Of a stretch of DNA of 64,000 nt, positions 50,601-60,372 are shown piece by piece (position 1 is the first letter of the stretch; each line of letters begins with the position of its first letter). Origin of the DNA: DATJGR01 sp963735085 (GTDB lineage: Bacteria > Pseudomonadota > Gammaproteobacteria > Pseudomonadales > Azotimanducaceae); assembly GCA_963735085.1 (NCBI GenBank), contig CAVTJP010000005.1, positions 1,922,001 through 1,986,000 of the forward strand. The letters are read 5' to 3'. The translations under genes and the position numbers were made by a program. The notes beneath the pieces are model-generated. The model did not search any database and was not told where the DNA came from. It saw nothing but the letters and a program-made list of their open reading frames with translations.

Positions 50601-50990
50601 ATGGCAAACTTCATGGCACCGCTGAACAGCTACACCTATGCAGTACTTCGATTCGTTACGGGCCTGTTGTTCCTGTTCCACGGCTTGCAGAAACTGTTGG
50701 GGTGGCCACTCGAAATGGGCGCGGGAATACCGGCGTTCATTATCTACATTGCCGGACCGATCGAGCTGATCGGCGGCACACTGGTGATGATCGGTCTAAT
50801 GACCCGATGGGCCGCATTCGTCTGTAGCGGGCTGATGGCCGTGGCATATTGGCTGGCGCACGGGAGCAAAGCGCTCTTTCCGATTATGAACGGCGGCGAA
50901 CTGGCGATTATCTTTTGTTTCGCGTTCTTATACATTTCGTCGCAGGGCCCAGGTATCTGGAGCCTGGATTCGATGCGCGGAAAACGCTGA
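50601..50990 (+). CDS. DoxX family membrane protein (BufD-like position)
   Basis: A 129-residue protein with four hydrophobic helices (about 13-33, 43-70, 75-92, 100-118). LRFVTGLLFLFHGLQKLLG at the N-terminus and PIELIGGTLVMIGLMTRWAAF are the DoxX hallmark. DoxX proteins are frequent fourth genes (BufD) of bufferin operons, but here two opposite-strand genes separate it from the MNIO pair. Start ATG 50601 is fixed by GGGGGGAGAG just upstream; the frame is open to a GTG at 50574. Confidence 0.87.
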   Translation: MANFMAPLNSYTYAVLRFVTGLLFLFHGLQKLLGWPLEMGAGIPAFIIYIAGPIELIGGTLVMIGLMTRWAAFVCSGLMAVAYWLAHGSKALFPIMNGGELAIIFCFAFLYISSQGPGIWSLDSMRGKR

Positions 50991-51022
50991 GCAGCTAGTT
51001 CGAGCGCGCCCTTCCAGCGTCG

Positions 51023-51727
51023 TCAGATCTGTATGGTAGAGTCGCGCGGTTTGGCGGATTTGTCTGGCGAATCGCTGCGTCCCGCCGACTGCAGGCGCAG
51101 CGTGCCAACGAGCGCGCCGGCTAGATCCAGTCGCACAGGCACGGTCAATCCATCGATGTGTTCGAGCCAGACGGTCGCATCGATGCGTTCGTTGTCCTTG
51201 CTGCTGACGACGAACGTGCAGCGTTCGGTAGCGTCGCTATCCGACGGCGAAACCGCTTGCTGTCCCGTCAACTGCAACGCGAACTGATCCTTACCGTTGT
51301 GCACTGCTGCGCCGGCCGATGCACAGTCGTGCGATACGAACAGCGCGGACAACAGATCGAGACTGGTCGGAGCGCGCGGCAACCGGACATGGCCGTTCTT
51401 GACGTAGGTCAGTTGACCATCGCTGAGCGTCAGTTCCTTGACCTTGTTGCGCGTTCGCTCGATGTAGCGATAACCGTCGTTGACCGGACCCCGGTCGGCG
51501 AGTCGGCCGCTGGAGCTGAAGACGCCTTGCCACTGTGTGACGAGGTTGAAGAGGCCGACGGTCCAAGCTTTGCCGCTGATTTCGTAACGCGCGTCGTCGG
51601 TACTGATTTTCACCTCTGCCGCGCCGACCTTTGCGCCGCCGATAAAGGCGTCGTAGCCCAGCGTCGTCTGCTGCGCCATGGCAGGGGCGGCGGCGAGCAG
51701 AAGTGCGGTAATGAAAGCGGAGCGCAT
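51023..51727 (-). CDS. DUF3108 family periplasmic protein
   Basis: A 234-residue secreted protein: signal peptide 1-19 (ending AMAQQ), then TLGYDAFIGGAKVGAAEVKI, YEISGKAWTVGLFNLVTQWQGVF split over residues 45-72, and C-terminal PVRLDLAGALVGTLRLQ. The beta-rich repetitive pattern (Y-x-x-F-I-G-G-x-K-V-G) matches DUF3108, found in proteobacteria with unknown function. I place the start at ATG 51727, where the signal peptide begins. It is leftward and convergent with the DoxX gene, 137 bp downstream of trpE. Confidence 0.85.
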   Translation of the reverse strand: MRSAFITALLLAAAPAMAQQTTLGYDAFIGGAKVGAAEVKISTDDARYEISGKAWTVGLFNLVTQWQGVFSSSGRLADRGPVNDGYRYIERTRNKVKELTLSDGQLTYVKNGHVRLPRAPTSLDLLSALFVSHDCASAGAAVHNGKDQFALQLTGQQAVSPSDSDATERCTFVVSSKDNERIDATVWLEHIDGLTVPVRLDLAGALVGTLRLQSAGRSDSPDKSAKPRDSTIQI

Positions 51728-51864
51728 AGTGCTCAGCCGATAGTGGAGGAAAAGTGAACACAAAATGGACCGCCTGCAGGACATTGTCAAGGCGGTAATT
51801 CGCGAACTGTTCAGTCGCTGTTCAGCTGACGCGTCAGGTGCCCGAAAGATCAGGCGTCGAAGGC

Positions 51865-53355
<1,491 letters not shown>

Positions 53356-53385
53356 GACAGGGGAGATCGGGAAGGGCCCGGCAGG

Positions 53386-54051
53386 CTAAATGAGCTCGAT
53401 CAGGGAATCAATGACCGCGTCCGCGCCGAGCTGTTCGGCCGGCGTACCCTGGCTGTAGCCATCGCGAACGCATACCACCGCGCAGCCGGCTGCGCGCGCG
53501 GTTTCGACGTCTGTGATCGAGTCGCCGACGAACAACGCATCTTCGATCGCGCAATTCAGCAGTCTGCAGGCGTGTTTCAGCGGGGCCGGGTCCGGTTTGC
53601 GCTGCGCCAGCGTGTCACCGCAGACGAGGGCTTCGATGTAGCAGTCGAGCCGCAGCGCCGAGAGCACCTGTCGCGAGAGCCCCGTCAACTTGTTCGTCAC
53701 CACTGCGAGTCGCGCGCCGCGCGATTGCAGAGCCTGTAGCGCCTCGAAAACGCCCGCATACGCTGTGCTCGTGTCGGCGATGTGCGTGGCGTAGTGGTCG
53801 ATGAAGCACTGCAGCAGCTGCGCCATTGCCCGGTCGTCTGCGATCGTATCCGACGCACTGTGGTGGGCGAGCGCGTGCTCCAGCAGCGCTCGCGAGCCGT
53901 GACCGATCCAGCATCGCGTCAATGCTTCCCCGACACTTGGATATCCCGCACTGTTCAGCGCGGCGTTCAATGCGCTGTTGATGTCTGGGGCGCTGTCGAT
54001 CAGGGTGCCGTCGAGATCAAAAAGATAGGCGCGATAAGTTCGCGACAACAC
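53386..54051 (-). CDS. gph: Phosphoglycolate phosphatase
   Basis: A 221-residue HAD phosphatase that removes phosphate from 2-phosphoglycolate. HAD motif I YLFDLDGTLIDSAPDINSAL, motif II AVVTNKLTG, motif III lysine in AQRKPDPAPL and motif IV FVGDSITDVETARAAG. I prefer the GTG at 54051, preceded by GGGTGA at good spacing; a TTG at 54066 would overlap rpe by 8 bp. The rpe-gph-trpE order is conserved in gammaproteobacteria. Confidence 0.94.
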   Translation of the reverse strand: MLSRTYRAYLFDLDGTLIDSAPDINSALNAALNSAGYPSVGEALTRCWIGHGSRALLEHALAHHSASDTIADDRAMAQLLQCFIDHYATHIADTSTAYAGVFEALQALQSRGARLAVVTNKLTGLSRQVLSALRLDCYIEALVCGDTLAQRKPDPAPLKHACRLLNCAIEDALFVGDSITDVETARAAGCAVVCVRDGYSQGTPAEQLGADAVIDSLIELI

Positions 54052-54058
54052 TGTGTCG

Positions 54059-54721
54059 TCACCCAAGTGCGCGTCTCATCGAAGCGATCGTCGCCGCGTA
54101 GTCGTCACTGCCGAAGATCGCCGATCCCGCGACAAACGTGTCGGCGCCGGCATGCGCGGCTGCGGCGATGTTGTCCGGTTTGATGCCACCGTCGATTTCG
54201 AGCCGTATTGAGCGACCACTGCTGTCGATGATCGCGCGCGCGTCCGTGAGCTTGCCGAGACTCGAGTCGATGAATCGCTGGCCGCCGAATCCGGGATTCA
54301 CCGACATGATCAGCACCAGATCGACGAGGTCGAGCACGTACGAGAGGTGGTCGAGCGGCGTTGCAGGATTGAATACCAGGCCGGCCTTGGCGCCACCTTC
54401 ACGAATCAGACTGAGCGAGCGGTGAACATGTCTGGTCGCGTCAGGATGAATGCTGATGTAGTTCGCGCCGGCATCGAGGAAGTCGCCGATGAGGCGGTCA
54501 ACCGGCTGCACCATCAGATGTACGTCGACCGGCGCGCGTAGCCCATATTTGCGCAGCGACCGCAACACCGGTGGGCCGATCGTCAGATTCGGCACGTAGT
54601 GGTTGTCCATCACGTCGAAATGGATCAGGTCCGCGCCGGCCGATATCACCGCATCGATTTCGGCGCCGAGCCGCGCGAAATCTGCTGCGAGAATCGACGG
54701 TGCTATCCAGTGGTCATTCAT
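54059..54721 (-). CDS. rpe: Ribulose-phosphate 3-epimerase
   Basis: A 220-residue TIM-barrel pentose-phosphate enzyme. APSILAADFARLGAEI, IHFDVMDNHYVPNLTIGP, VDVHLMVQPVDRLI, VLIMSVNPGFGGQRFI and LEIDGGIKPDNI hold the metal-binding and catalytic residues (Ser, His, Asp, Met, Asp). Full length. First of rpe-gph-trpE. Confidence 0.96.
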   Translation of the reverse strand: MNDHWIAPSILAADFARLGAEIDAVISAGADLIHFDVMDNHYVPNLTIGPPVLRSLRKYGLRAPVDVHLMVQPVDRLIGDFLDAGANYISIHPDATRHVHRSLSLIREGGAKAGLVFNPATPLDHLSYVLDLVDLVLIMSVNPGFGGQRFIDSSLGKLTDARAIIDSSGRSIRLEIDGGIKPDNIAAAAHAGADTFVAGSAIFGSDDYAATIASMRRALG

Positions 54722-54772
54722 GCGCGTGCATTCTAGCAGGCCGTTGCTTCGCGCCGCGCGGCGGAAATCGGG

Positions 54773-55432
54773 TCAGCGCGCTCTATGCTGCAGCGCCTCG
54801 TACTGCGCAGGGGTACCGATATCGGTCCAATCACCGCGCCACAGTTCGCCGCCGAGCCGACAAGCGCCGCTCGCGGCGAACAGCAGATCGCGCAACGGGA
54901 ATGGGCTGGGTGGGGCATTGTCGAACAGCGCTGGCGACAGCAGCGATATTCCGGCGAAGGTATAGGGACGCTCGACTCCACGTGTGACGCGGTCGCGATC
55001 GAGTCCGAAGTCGCCCTCGCTCCGGTGCGCCGGTGTCGGGACAAGCACGAGGTGCGCCAGATCGTTGCCCAATGCGCCGACCAGCCGCGCGATCGGATAG
55101 TCGGTCCAGATATCGCCCGCGACGACCACGAACGGTGCATCGCCAAGCAGCGGACGCGCACGCACGATGCCGCCGCCCGTCTCCAGCAGTGTTTCCTCGC
55201 GGCTATACGTGATGCGTACGCCTAGATCGTCGCCCGTTCCGAGCGCTGTCGCGATTGATTCACCCAGATGATGCAGGTTGACGACGACGTCGTGAATACC
55301 GGCCCGCTCGAGCCAGCGCAACTGATGCACGATCAACGGTTCACCGGCGATGGGCAGCAGCGGCTTTGGCGTGCGATCGGTCAATGGTCGCAGTCTTTCG
55401 CCACGGCCGGCCGCGAGAATCATCGCGCGCAA
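54773..55432 (-). CDS. murU: N-acetylmuramate alpha-1-phosphate uridylyltransferase
   Basis: A 219-residue nucleotidyltransferase that makes UDP-MurNAc in the cell-wall recycling route bypassing de novo synthesis. N-terminal RAMILAAGRGERLRPLTDRTPKPLLPI is the NTP-binding signature, followed by NLHHLGESI and VVVAGDIWTDYP. I choose a TTG at 55432, preceded by GAGGTG, giving the RAMILAAG start of relatives; an ATG at 55423 overlapping the amgK stop is the alternative. Paired with amgK. In P. putida this pair confers intrinsic fosfomycin tolerance. Confidence 0.9.
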   Translation of the reverse strand: MRAMILAAGRGERLRPLTDRTPKPLLPIAGEPLIVHQLRWLERAGIHDVVVNLHHLGESIATALGTGDDLGVRITYSREETLLETGGGIVRARPLLGDAPFVVVAGDIWTDYPIARLVGALGNDLAHLVLVPTPAHRSEGDFGLDRDRVTRGVERPYTFAGISLLSPALFDNAPPSPFPLRDLLFAASGACRLGGELWRGDWTDIGTPAQYEALQHRAR

Positions 55433-56469
55433 TCTACACCTCGCGCCACCAATGCCGCGTGTGCAACACTCCGGATCGATTGCGCGAGCCATTGCGAGAA
55501 CGCCATAAACTCAGAGTGTGTCGCGGCGACATCGATCAGATGATCCAGCACCGGCGCGATATCGACGAGGTGACTCGGTCGCTGATCGCGTAGTTCCAGG
55601 CGCGAGAAAATGCCAATGGCTTTCAATTGGCGTTGCATCGCGGTCAGATCGAGCTGTTGCGCGAATCGCGCCGGATCCGGTTCGACGTGCAACCCGGCGT
55701 GTGCGGCTCGTACCCGGAATCGGTCGCGCCAGCGCGCGATTTCAGCTTCGTCGAATCGCACGTAACAATCGCGCAGCAGCGAGGCGAGGTCGTACAGCGC
55801 GGGACCGTATAGTGCGTCCTGAAAGTCGACGACGCGTGTTACGCGATCTGCGCCCCAGAGCAAGTTGCGTGAATGAAAGTCGCGGTGAACGCAGACTTTC
55901 GGCTGCGCATCGATGCTGTCGATCAGCCGTTGCCAGACGTCCTGGAGCATGCGCTCGTGTGATTTTGTTAGGGTCTGCTGCAGCAGACCTTCGACGAACC
56001 AGATTCTGAATAGATCGAGTTCATCGTGCAGACGCTGGGCCGTATAGGGTGGCACCATTCCGGCGCCATCACCGACACGAGCAATCCGCGTCATCGTGTC
56101 GAGTGCGGCATCGATCGCCGCATCGTGCTCGTCGGTGCGGTACACGGTTGAATACAGCAGCTCTCCGAGATCCGACACCAGCAGGAATCCATTCTCGACG
56201 TCGCTAGCAACTACGACGGGCACGCAAACCGAGGCACTGCGAAACAGCTTGGACAACGCGATGAACTGCGCGTTGTTCTCCGTTGCCGGCGGCGCGTCCA
56301 TCGCGATCAGACTTTCGGTGCCCGTGTGGATTCGGTAGAAGTGTCGGAAACTTGCATCGCCGGCAACTGGTTGCCATGTGTCCGACGCATATGTTCCGGT
56401 ATCGGCGAGGACGCGCGCGACCCATGTTTCGAGCGCGAGCCGACGGCTGGATGGCTGGGCGGCGTGCAT
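55420..56469 (-). CDS. amgK: N-acetylmuramate/N-acetylglucosamine anomeric kinase
   Basis: A 349-residue kinase of the aminoglycoside-phosphotransferase fold that makes MurNAc alpha-1-phosphate for MurU. DASFRHFYRI and LIAMDAPPATENN at the N-lobe, catalytic CVHRDFHSRNLLWG and metal-binding VVDFQDALYGPALYDLASLLRDCY. Start ATG 56469 chosen over a frame start at 56514 that would touch lptD. Divergent from lptD with only 43 bp between the starts, as in pseudomonads. Confidence 0.93.
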   Translation of the reverse strand: MHAAQPSSRRLALETWVARVLADTGTYASDTWQPVAGDASFRHFYRIHTGTESLIAMDAPPATENNAQFIALSKLFRSASVCVPVVVASDVENGFLLVSDLGELLYSTVYRTDEHDAAIDAALDTMTRIARVGDGAGMVPPYTAQRLHDELDLFRIWFVEGLLQQTLTKSHERMLQDVWQRLIDSIDAQPKVCVHRDFHSRNLLWGADRVTRVVDFQDALYGPALYDLASLLRDCYVRFDEAEIARWRDRFRVRAAHAGLHVEPDPARFAQQLDLTAMQRQLKAIGIFSRLELRDQRPSHLVDIAPVLDHLIDVAATHSEFMAFSQWLAQSIRSVAHAALVARGVDCAR

Positions 56470-56477
56470 TGTTCGAA

Positions 56478-56486
56478 TGGTATCAT
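56478..56486 (+). promoter_or_regulatory. Extended -10 element for lptD
   Basis: TGGTATCAT (56478-56486) has the TGn extended -10 and TATCAT, about 27 bp before the lptD ATG, with no recognisable -35. It lies in the 43 bp lptD/amgK divergent gap. Sequence inference only. Confidence 0.35.
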
Positions 56487-56512
56487 CCGCGCGCAATTCC
56501 ACGATGCCATCC

Positions 56513-58990
56513 ATGCGTTCAGCCTTCCTACTGGCCTGCGGTGCAGCGTTTGCGCTATGCGCCCACGCCGCTGATCGCTGGCTGTGTACCCCGTCACCGG
56601 ATCATGCCGGATGGCAATGCGTCGGCGCCGGTCAACCCTCGAACGCGGCAACGCCCAGCGCGAGTGCGGCATCGAAAGCCGCTGCGGCCGCAACGCCTCA
56701 TGCGGCATCACAAACACTCGACTGGGTGCCGCGAAGCCAGTTGCCTGCGGCCAGGTTGAGGACGATTCCCGAATATTGCGCTGGCGCTTATGTCGAGCCG
56801 CCGTTCACTGCGTTGTCAAAAGTTCAGCTCGACAAGATGCCGATGCACGCGCAGGCAGACCAATTCCAGTATTGGTTGCAGGATCGCGCCGAACTCAGCG
56901 GCTCGGTTCAGGTGACACGCGGCAACCAATCGTTGCTGGCGTCGAAGGCAACATATCTACAACCGCAACAGACGGTCGACGCGAGCGACGGCGTCACGTT
57001 GCGCGAGCCCGGCATGCTGATAGAAGGGCGCTCCGCCGAATTTCACGTCGACACGGGTGCCGCGTCGGTGACGGACTCACAATTCGTGCTGCAGCCACGC
57101 GCATTGCGCGGCACCGCGGACGAGCTGAGTCGAAGCGGTGTCGGCGACGTTCACGTCACGCAGGGATCGTTCACACGCTGCGAGCCGGGCAACAATGAAT
57201 GGAAGGTGACCAGCAGCGAAATACAGATCGATGATGGTGCCAAATTCGGCACCGCACGCAATGCGGTGTTGCGTATCCACGACGTCCCGGTTTTCTACAC
57301 GCCGTATCTGCGATTTCCGGTGACTGATGAACGCATGTCAGGTTGGCTGTTTCCCGACGTCGGTGTCGGGCAAAACAACGGCATCGACATCGCAGCGCCG
57401 TATTATCTGAACCTGGCGCCGAACTATGACGCGACGTTGACGCCGCGGTATATCTCCGACCGTGGTACCGGGCTGGAAGGGGATTTTCGCGAGATCTCCC
57501 GATACGGCAAAGCGGATTTCGGTGGCGCCTATCTGCCGAACGACAAGGAGTACAACGGGACGTATTCGCGAACCGATTTCGACAACCTCGGACTGACCGG
57601 CTTCAATCCCGCCGATCGCTGGTTGTTCACTGCACATCAGCACGGTCAATATGGCGCGTTCAGGACGCAGATCAACACGACGAAGGTCAGCGACTACGAC
57701 TATTTTCGCGATCTTGGCAGCAACCTCGCCTCGTCCAGCCAGGTGCAACTGGAACAATATGGATTGGTCGGGTATGACCATGGCGGTCTGTCCACCAGCG
57801 TGTGGATGCAGGATTTCCAACGCCTCGACGTTGCGGTCACCGAGCCGTATCGGCGGTTACCGGAAATCGATCTCAACTACAATGCGCCGCAGGTTGGTCC
57901 TGTCTGGTGGTCGGTGAAATCATCGTGGGCGAAATTCGACCGGCCGAATGGACAGTTCACAGGCATTGCGCGCATCAACGGTGAGCGCCTGGACATCGAG
58001 CCGCGCATTCGTTTGCCGTTCGATTGGGCGCCCGGGTACGTGCACTTCGTTGGAGGCTACCGCTACACGCGTTACAACCTGGAGGACGAACCGCTCGGTG
58101 CAGACCCGGAGCCCGACCGCAAAATCTGGCTCGGCTCGGTGGATAGCGGCTTGTATTTCGAGCGCGACACGAACTGGTTCGGCAGTCCGGCGATACAGAC
58201 GTTGGAGCCGCGCCTCTTCTATCTGTACCAGCAGTACCGGAACCAGGATCAGCTGCCGCAATTCGACGTCAGCGAGCTGTCCTTCACGTTCGACCAACTG
58301 TTTCGAGACAATCGCTTCGCGGGGATCGACCGGATCGGTGATGCGAATCAACTCACAGCGGCGGTAACGACGCGCTGGTTGAACGGAGATACCGGGCAGG
58401 AACGACTGCGTGCCAGCGTCGGTCAGATTTTTTATTTCGAAGATCGCCTCGTGACGCAGTCGGGTACTGTAACCGCGGACGATCGTCACCAGAGTTCGGC
58501 GATTGCCGGCCAGGTCGCGGCGGCGCTTGCCGACCATCTGAGTATTCGCGCGTCCGGAACCTGGAATCCGAACGACGGTGAATGGGACGAGATTGGTACG
58601 GCGCTGCAATATCGCGCCGACAACCGCCACATATTCAATATTGGCTACCAGCGGCGTAACGACATTCAGCCCGTGCTGCGCCAGTCCGACACTTCGATCT
58701 ACTGGTCGGTCTTTCGACAGTGGAGCGCGATCGGCCGGTTCCAATACGACCTCGAGGAGCATCGAACTATCGAGGCGCTTGCCGGTCTTGAGTACAGTGA
58801 CTGCTGTTGGCAGATTCGCGTGGTCGGCAGAAAGTTTCTGTCGACGCCCGGTAGCACCATCACACCTGACGCTCAGTCGGACAAGGGCGTGTTCTTCCAG
58901 GTTGTCTTCAAGGGTCTCGCCAGTATCGGCGGACGAATCGATTCGATGATGCATGCCGGCATCCCGGGTTATGTTGCGGAGGAGTTCTGA
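56513..58990 (+). CDS. lptD: LPS-assembly protein LptD
   Basis: An 825-residue outer-membrane beta-barrel that inserts lipopolysaccharide with LptE. Signal peptide 1-20 (ending AHAA), Cys-bearing N-terminal segment (WLCTPSPDHAGWQCVG), a beta-jelly-roll LptA-like domain (about 110-270; RAELSGSVQVTRGNQSLLA) with FTRCEPGNNEW, then a 26-strand barrel and the paired cysteines SDCCWQIRVVG near 763 that make the disulfide with the N-domain. Start ATG 56513. surA starts directly after its stop. Confidence 0.95.
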   Translation: MRSAFLLACGAAFALCAHAADRWLCTPSPDHAGWQCVGAGQPSNAATPSASAASKAAAAATPHAASQTLDWVPRSQLPAARLRTIPEYCAGAYVEPPFTALSKVQLDKMPMHAQADQFQYWLQDRAELSGSVQVTRGNQSLLASKATYLQPQQTVDASDGVTLREPGMLIEGRSAEFHVDTGAASVTDSQFVLQPRALRGTADELSRSGVGDVHVTQGSFTRCEPGNNEWKVTSSEIQIDDGAKFGTARNAVLRIHDVPVFYTPYLRFPVTDERMSGWLFPDVGVGQNNGIDIAAPYYLNLAPNYDATLTPRYISDRGTGLEGDFREISRYGKADFGGAYLPNDKEYNGTYSRTDFDNLGLTGFNPADRWLFTAHQHGQYGAFRTQINTTKVSDYDYFRDLGSNLASSSQVQLEQYGLVGYDHGGLSTSVWMQDFQRLDVAVTEPYRRLPEIDLNYNAPQVGPVWWSVKSSWAKFDRPNGQFTGIARINGERLDIEPRIRLPFDWAPGYVHFVGGYRYTRYNLEDEPLGADPEPDRKIWLGSVDSGLYFERDTNWFGSPAIQTLEPRLFYLYQQYRNQDQLPQFDVSELSFTFDQLFRDNRFAGIDRIGDANQLTAAVTTRWLNGDTGQERLRASVGQIFYFEDRLVTQSGTVTADDRHQSSAIAGQVAAALADHLSIRASGTWNPNDGEWDEIGTALQYRADNRHIFNIGYQRRNDIQPVLRQSDTSIYWSVFRQWSAIGRFQYDLEEHRTIEALAGLEYSDCCWQIRVVGRKFLSTPGSTITPDAQSDKGVFFQVVFKGLASIGGRIDSMMHAGIPGYVAEEF

Positions 58991-60337
58991 ATGTCGTTGA
59001 AGTGGTTGTTCGGTGGGGTACTGATGTTGGTGAGCCTGACGTCGAGCCTTACCGCGAACGCCGTGCCGCAGACGCTCGACTACATCGTCGCGATCGTCGA
59101 CGACGACGTTGTGTTGGCGTCGGAACTCGTGGACCGTCTGAAGTCTGTCCGTGCGCAGATGCGATCGGCCAACATGCAGATCCCGCCGGACAAGGTGCTG
59201 TTCAATCAGATGCTCGAGCGGTTGATCATGGAGAGCATCCAGTTGCAGATGGGCAAACGGGCGGGCATCCGGATCGACGACGAATCGCTGACCGACGCGT
59301 TGGAGGGAATCGCGAAGCAAAACAAGATGACGCTCGAACAGTTCACTGCCGCGCTCGCCCACGACGGCATGAGTTACAACGATTTTCGTGACGAGGTGCG
59401 CCGCGAGATGATCATCCAGCGGGTCCAGCGCGGCGCAGTGAATCGCCGGATCTACCTGTCGGACGAAGAGATCGACGCGTTCCTGGCGTCGCCGCTCGGC
59501 CAGCAGACGCTGTCCGACGAATATCGCGTCGGCCACATACTCATCGCGGTCGACAGCAATGCCAAACCCGAGACGGTGGCGAAAGCCCAGGCGGAGGCGA
59601 ACTCCATCTATGACCAGCTGAAAGCCGGCGCCGACTTCCGGCAGATGGCGATCGCGCATTCGTCGGACTCGCGCGCGCTCGAAGGGGGCGACCTCGGTTG
59701 GCGCAAAGCGGGCGAGTTGCCGACAGTCTTCGCTGAGGAGGTGCTGGGTCTGAAGGTTGGCGAGACCGCGCCGCCGGTTCGAAGCAGTAGCGGATTCCAT
59801 ATCGTGCAACTGCTCGATAAGCGCGGAGCCGGCACCGAGGTGGTCGAACAGGCACACGTGCGCCACATTCTGGTCAAGCCGTCGGAGATTCGCAGCGAAG
59901 CGGACACCAAGGCGTTGATCGACGACATCCATCGGCGCCTGGTTGCGGGTGAGGATTTCGCGACGCTCGCACGACTGTATTCGGAGGATCCCAGCAGTGC
60001 GCTGACCGGTGGTGATCTGGGATGGGTCGAGCCGGACAAATTCGCCCCGGAGTTTGCCGACATGATGCGCGCGACACCCACCGGAAAATTGAGCGAGCCG
60101 TTCCACTCGAAATTCGGTTGGCACGTATTGCAGATCCTCGGTCGACGGCAACACGACATGAGCGAAGACGCGCGTCGCGATCTGGCCATTCGCGTGCTGC
60201 ACAATCGGCGCTACGAGGAAGAGTTGCAGGCTTGGCTGAAAGAAATACGTGATGAAGCCTACGTGGAGATCCGCGTCGGAAGCGACGGCGAACCGAAAGC
60301 AAAAAACGCAACAGAGACGCAAACAACGGCACAATAG
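58991..60337 (+). CDS. surA: Periplasmic chaperone and peptidyl-prolyl isomerase SurA
   Basis: A 448-residue outer-membrane-protein chaperone. Signal peptide 1-25 (ending ANA), chaperone N-domain (YIVAIVDDDVVLASELVDRL; QMLERLIMESIQLQMGKRAGI), two parvulin domains (YRVGHILIAVDSNAKPET..GGDLGWRKAGELP, and ARHILVKP-like VRHILVKPSEIRSEADTKAL with GGDLGWVEPDKF), and a C-terminal helix. Adjacent to lptD with start right after the stop (TGAATG), which fits SurA helping LptD fold. Confidence 0.96.
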   Translation: MSLKWLFGGVLMLVSLTSSLTANAVPQTLDYIVAIVDDDVVLASELVDRLKSVRAQMRSANMQIPPDKVLFNQMLERLIMESIQLQMGKRAGIRIDDESLTDALEGIAKQNKMTLEQFTAALAHDGMSYNDFRDEVRREMIIQRVQRGAVNRRIYLSDEEIDAFLASPLGQQTLSDEYRVGHILIAVDSNAKPETVAKAQAEANSIYDQLKAGADFRQMAIAHSSDSRALEGGDLGWRKAGELPTVFAEEVLGLKVGETAPPVRSSSGFHIVQLLDKRGAGTEVVEQAHVRHILVKPSEIRSEADTKALIDDIHRRLVAGEDFATLARLYSEDPSSALTGGDLGWVEPDKFAPEFADMMRATPTGKLSEPFHSKFGWHVLQILGRRQHDMSEDARRDLAIRVLHNRRYEEELQAWLKEIRDEAYVEIRVGSDGEPKAKNATETQTTAQ

Positions 60338-60372
60338 CTCCGCGTTGCACAGGTAATAGAAAGGCGCAGCCG

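Noticed and set aside
45643..51727. Phage or pyocin genes in the trpG-trpE block
   Set aside because: None of the genes has tail, lysis or regulator similarity; only the location matches the pyocin site.
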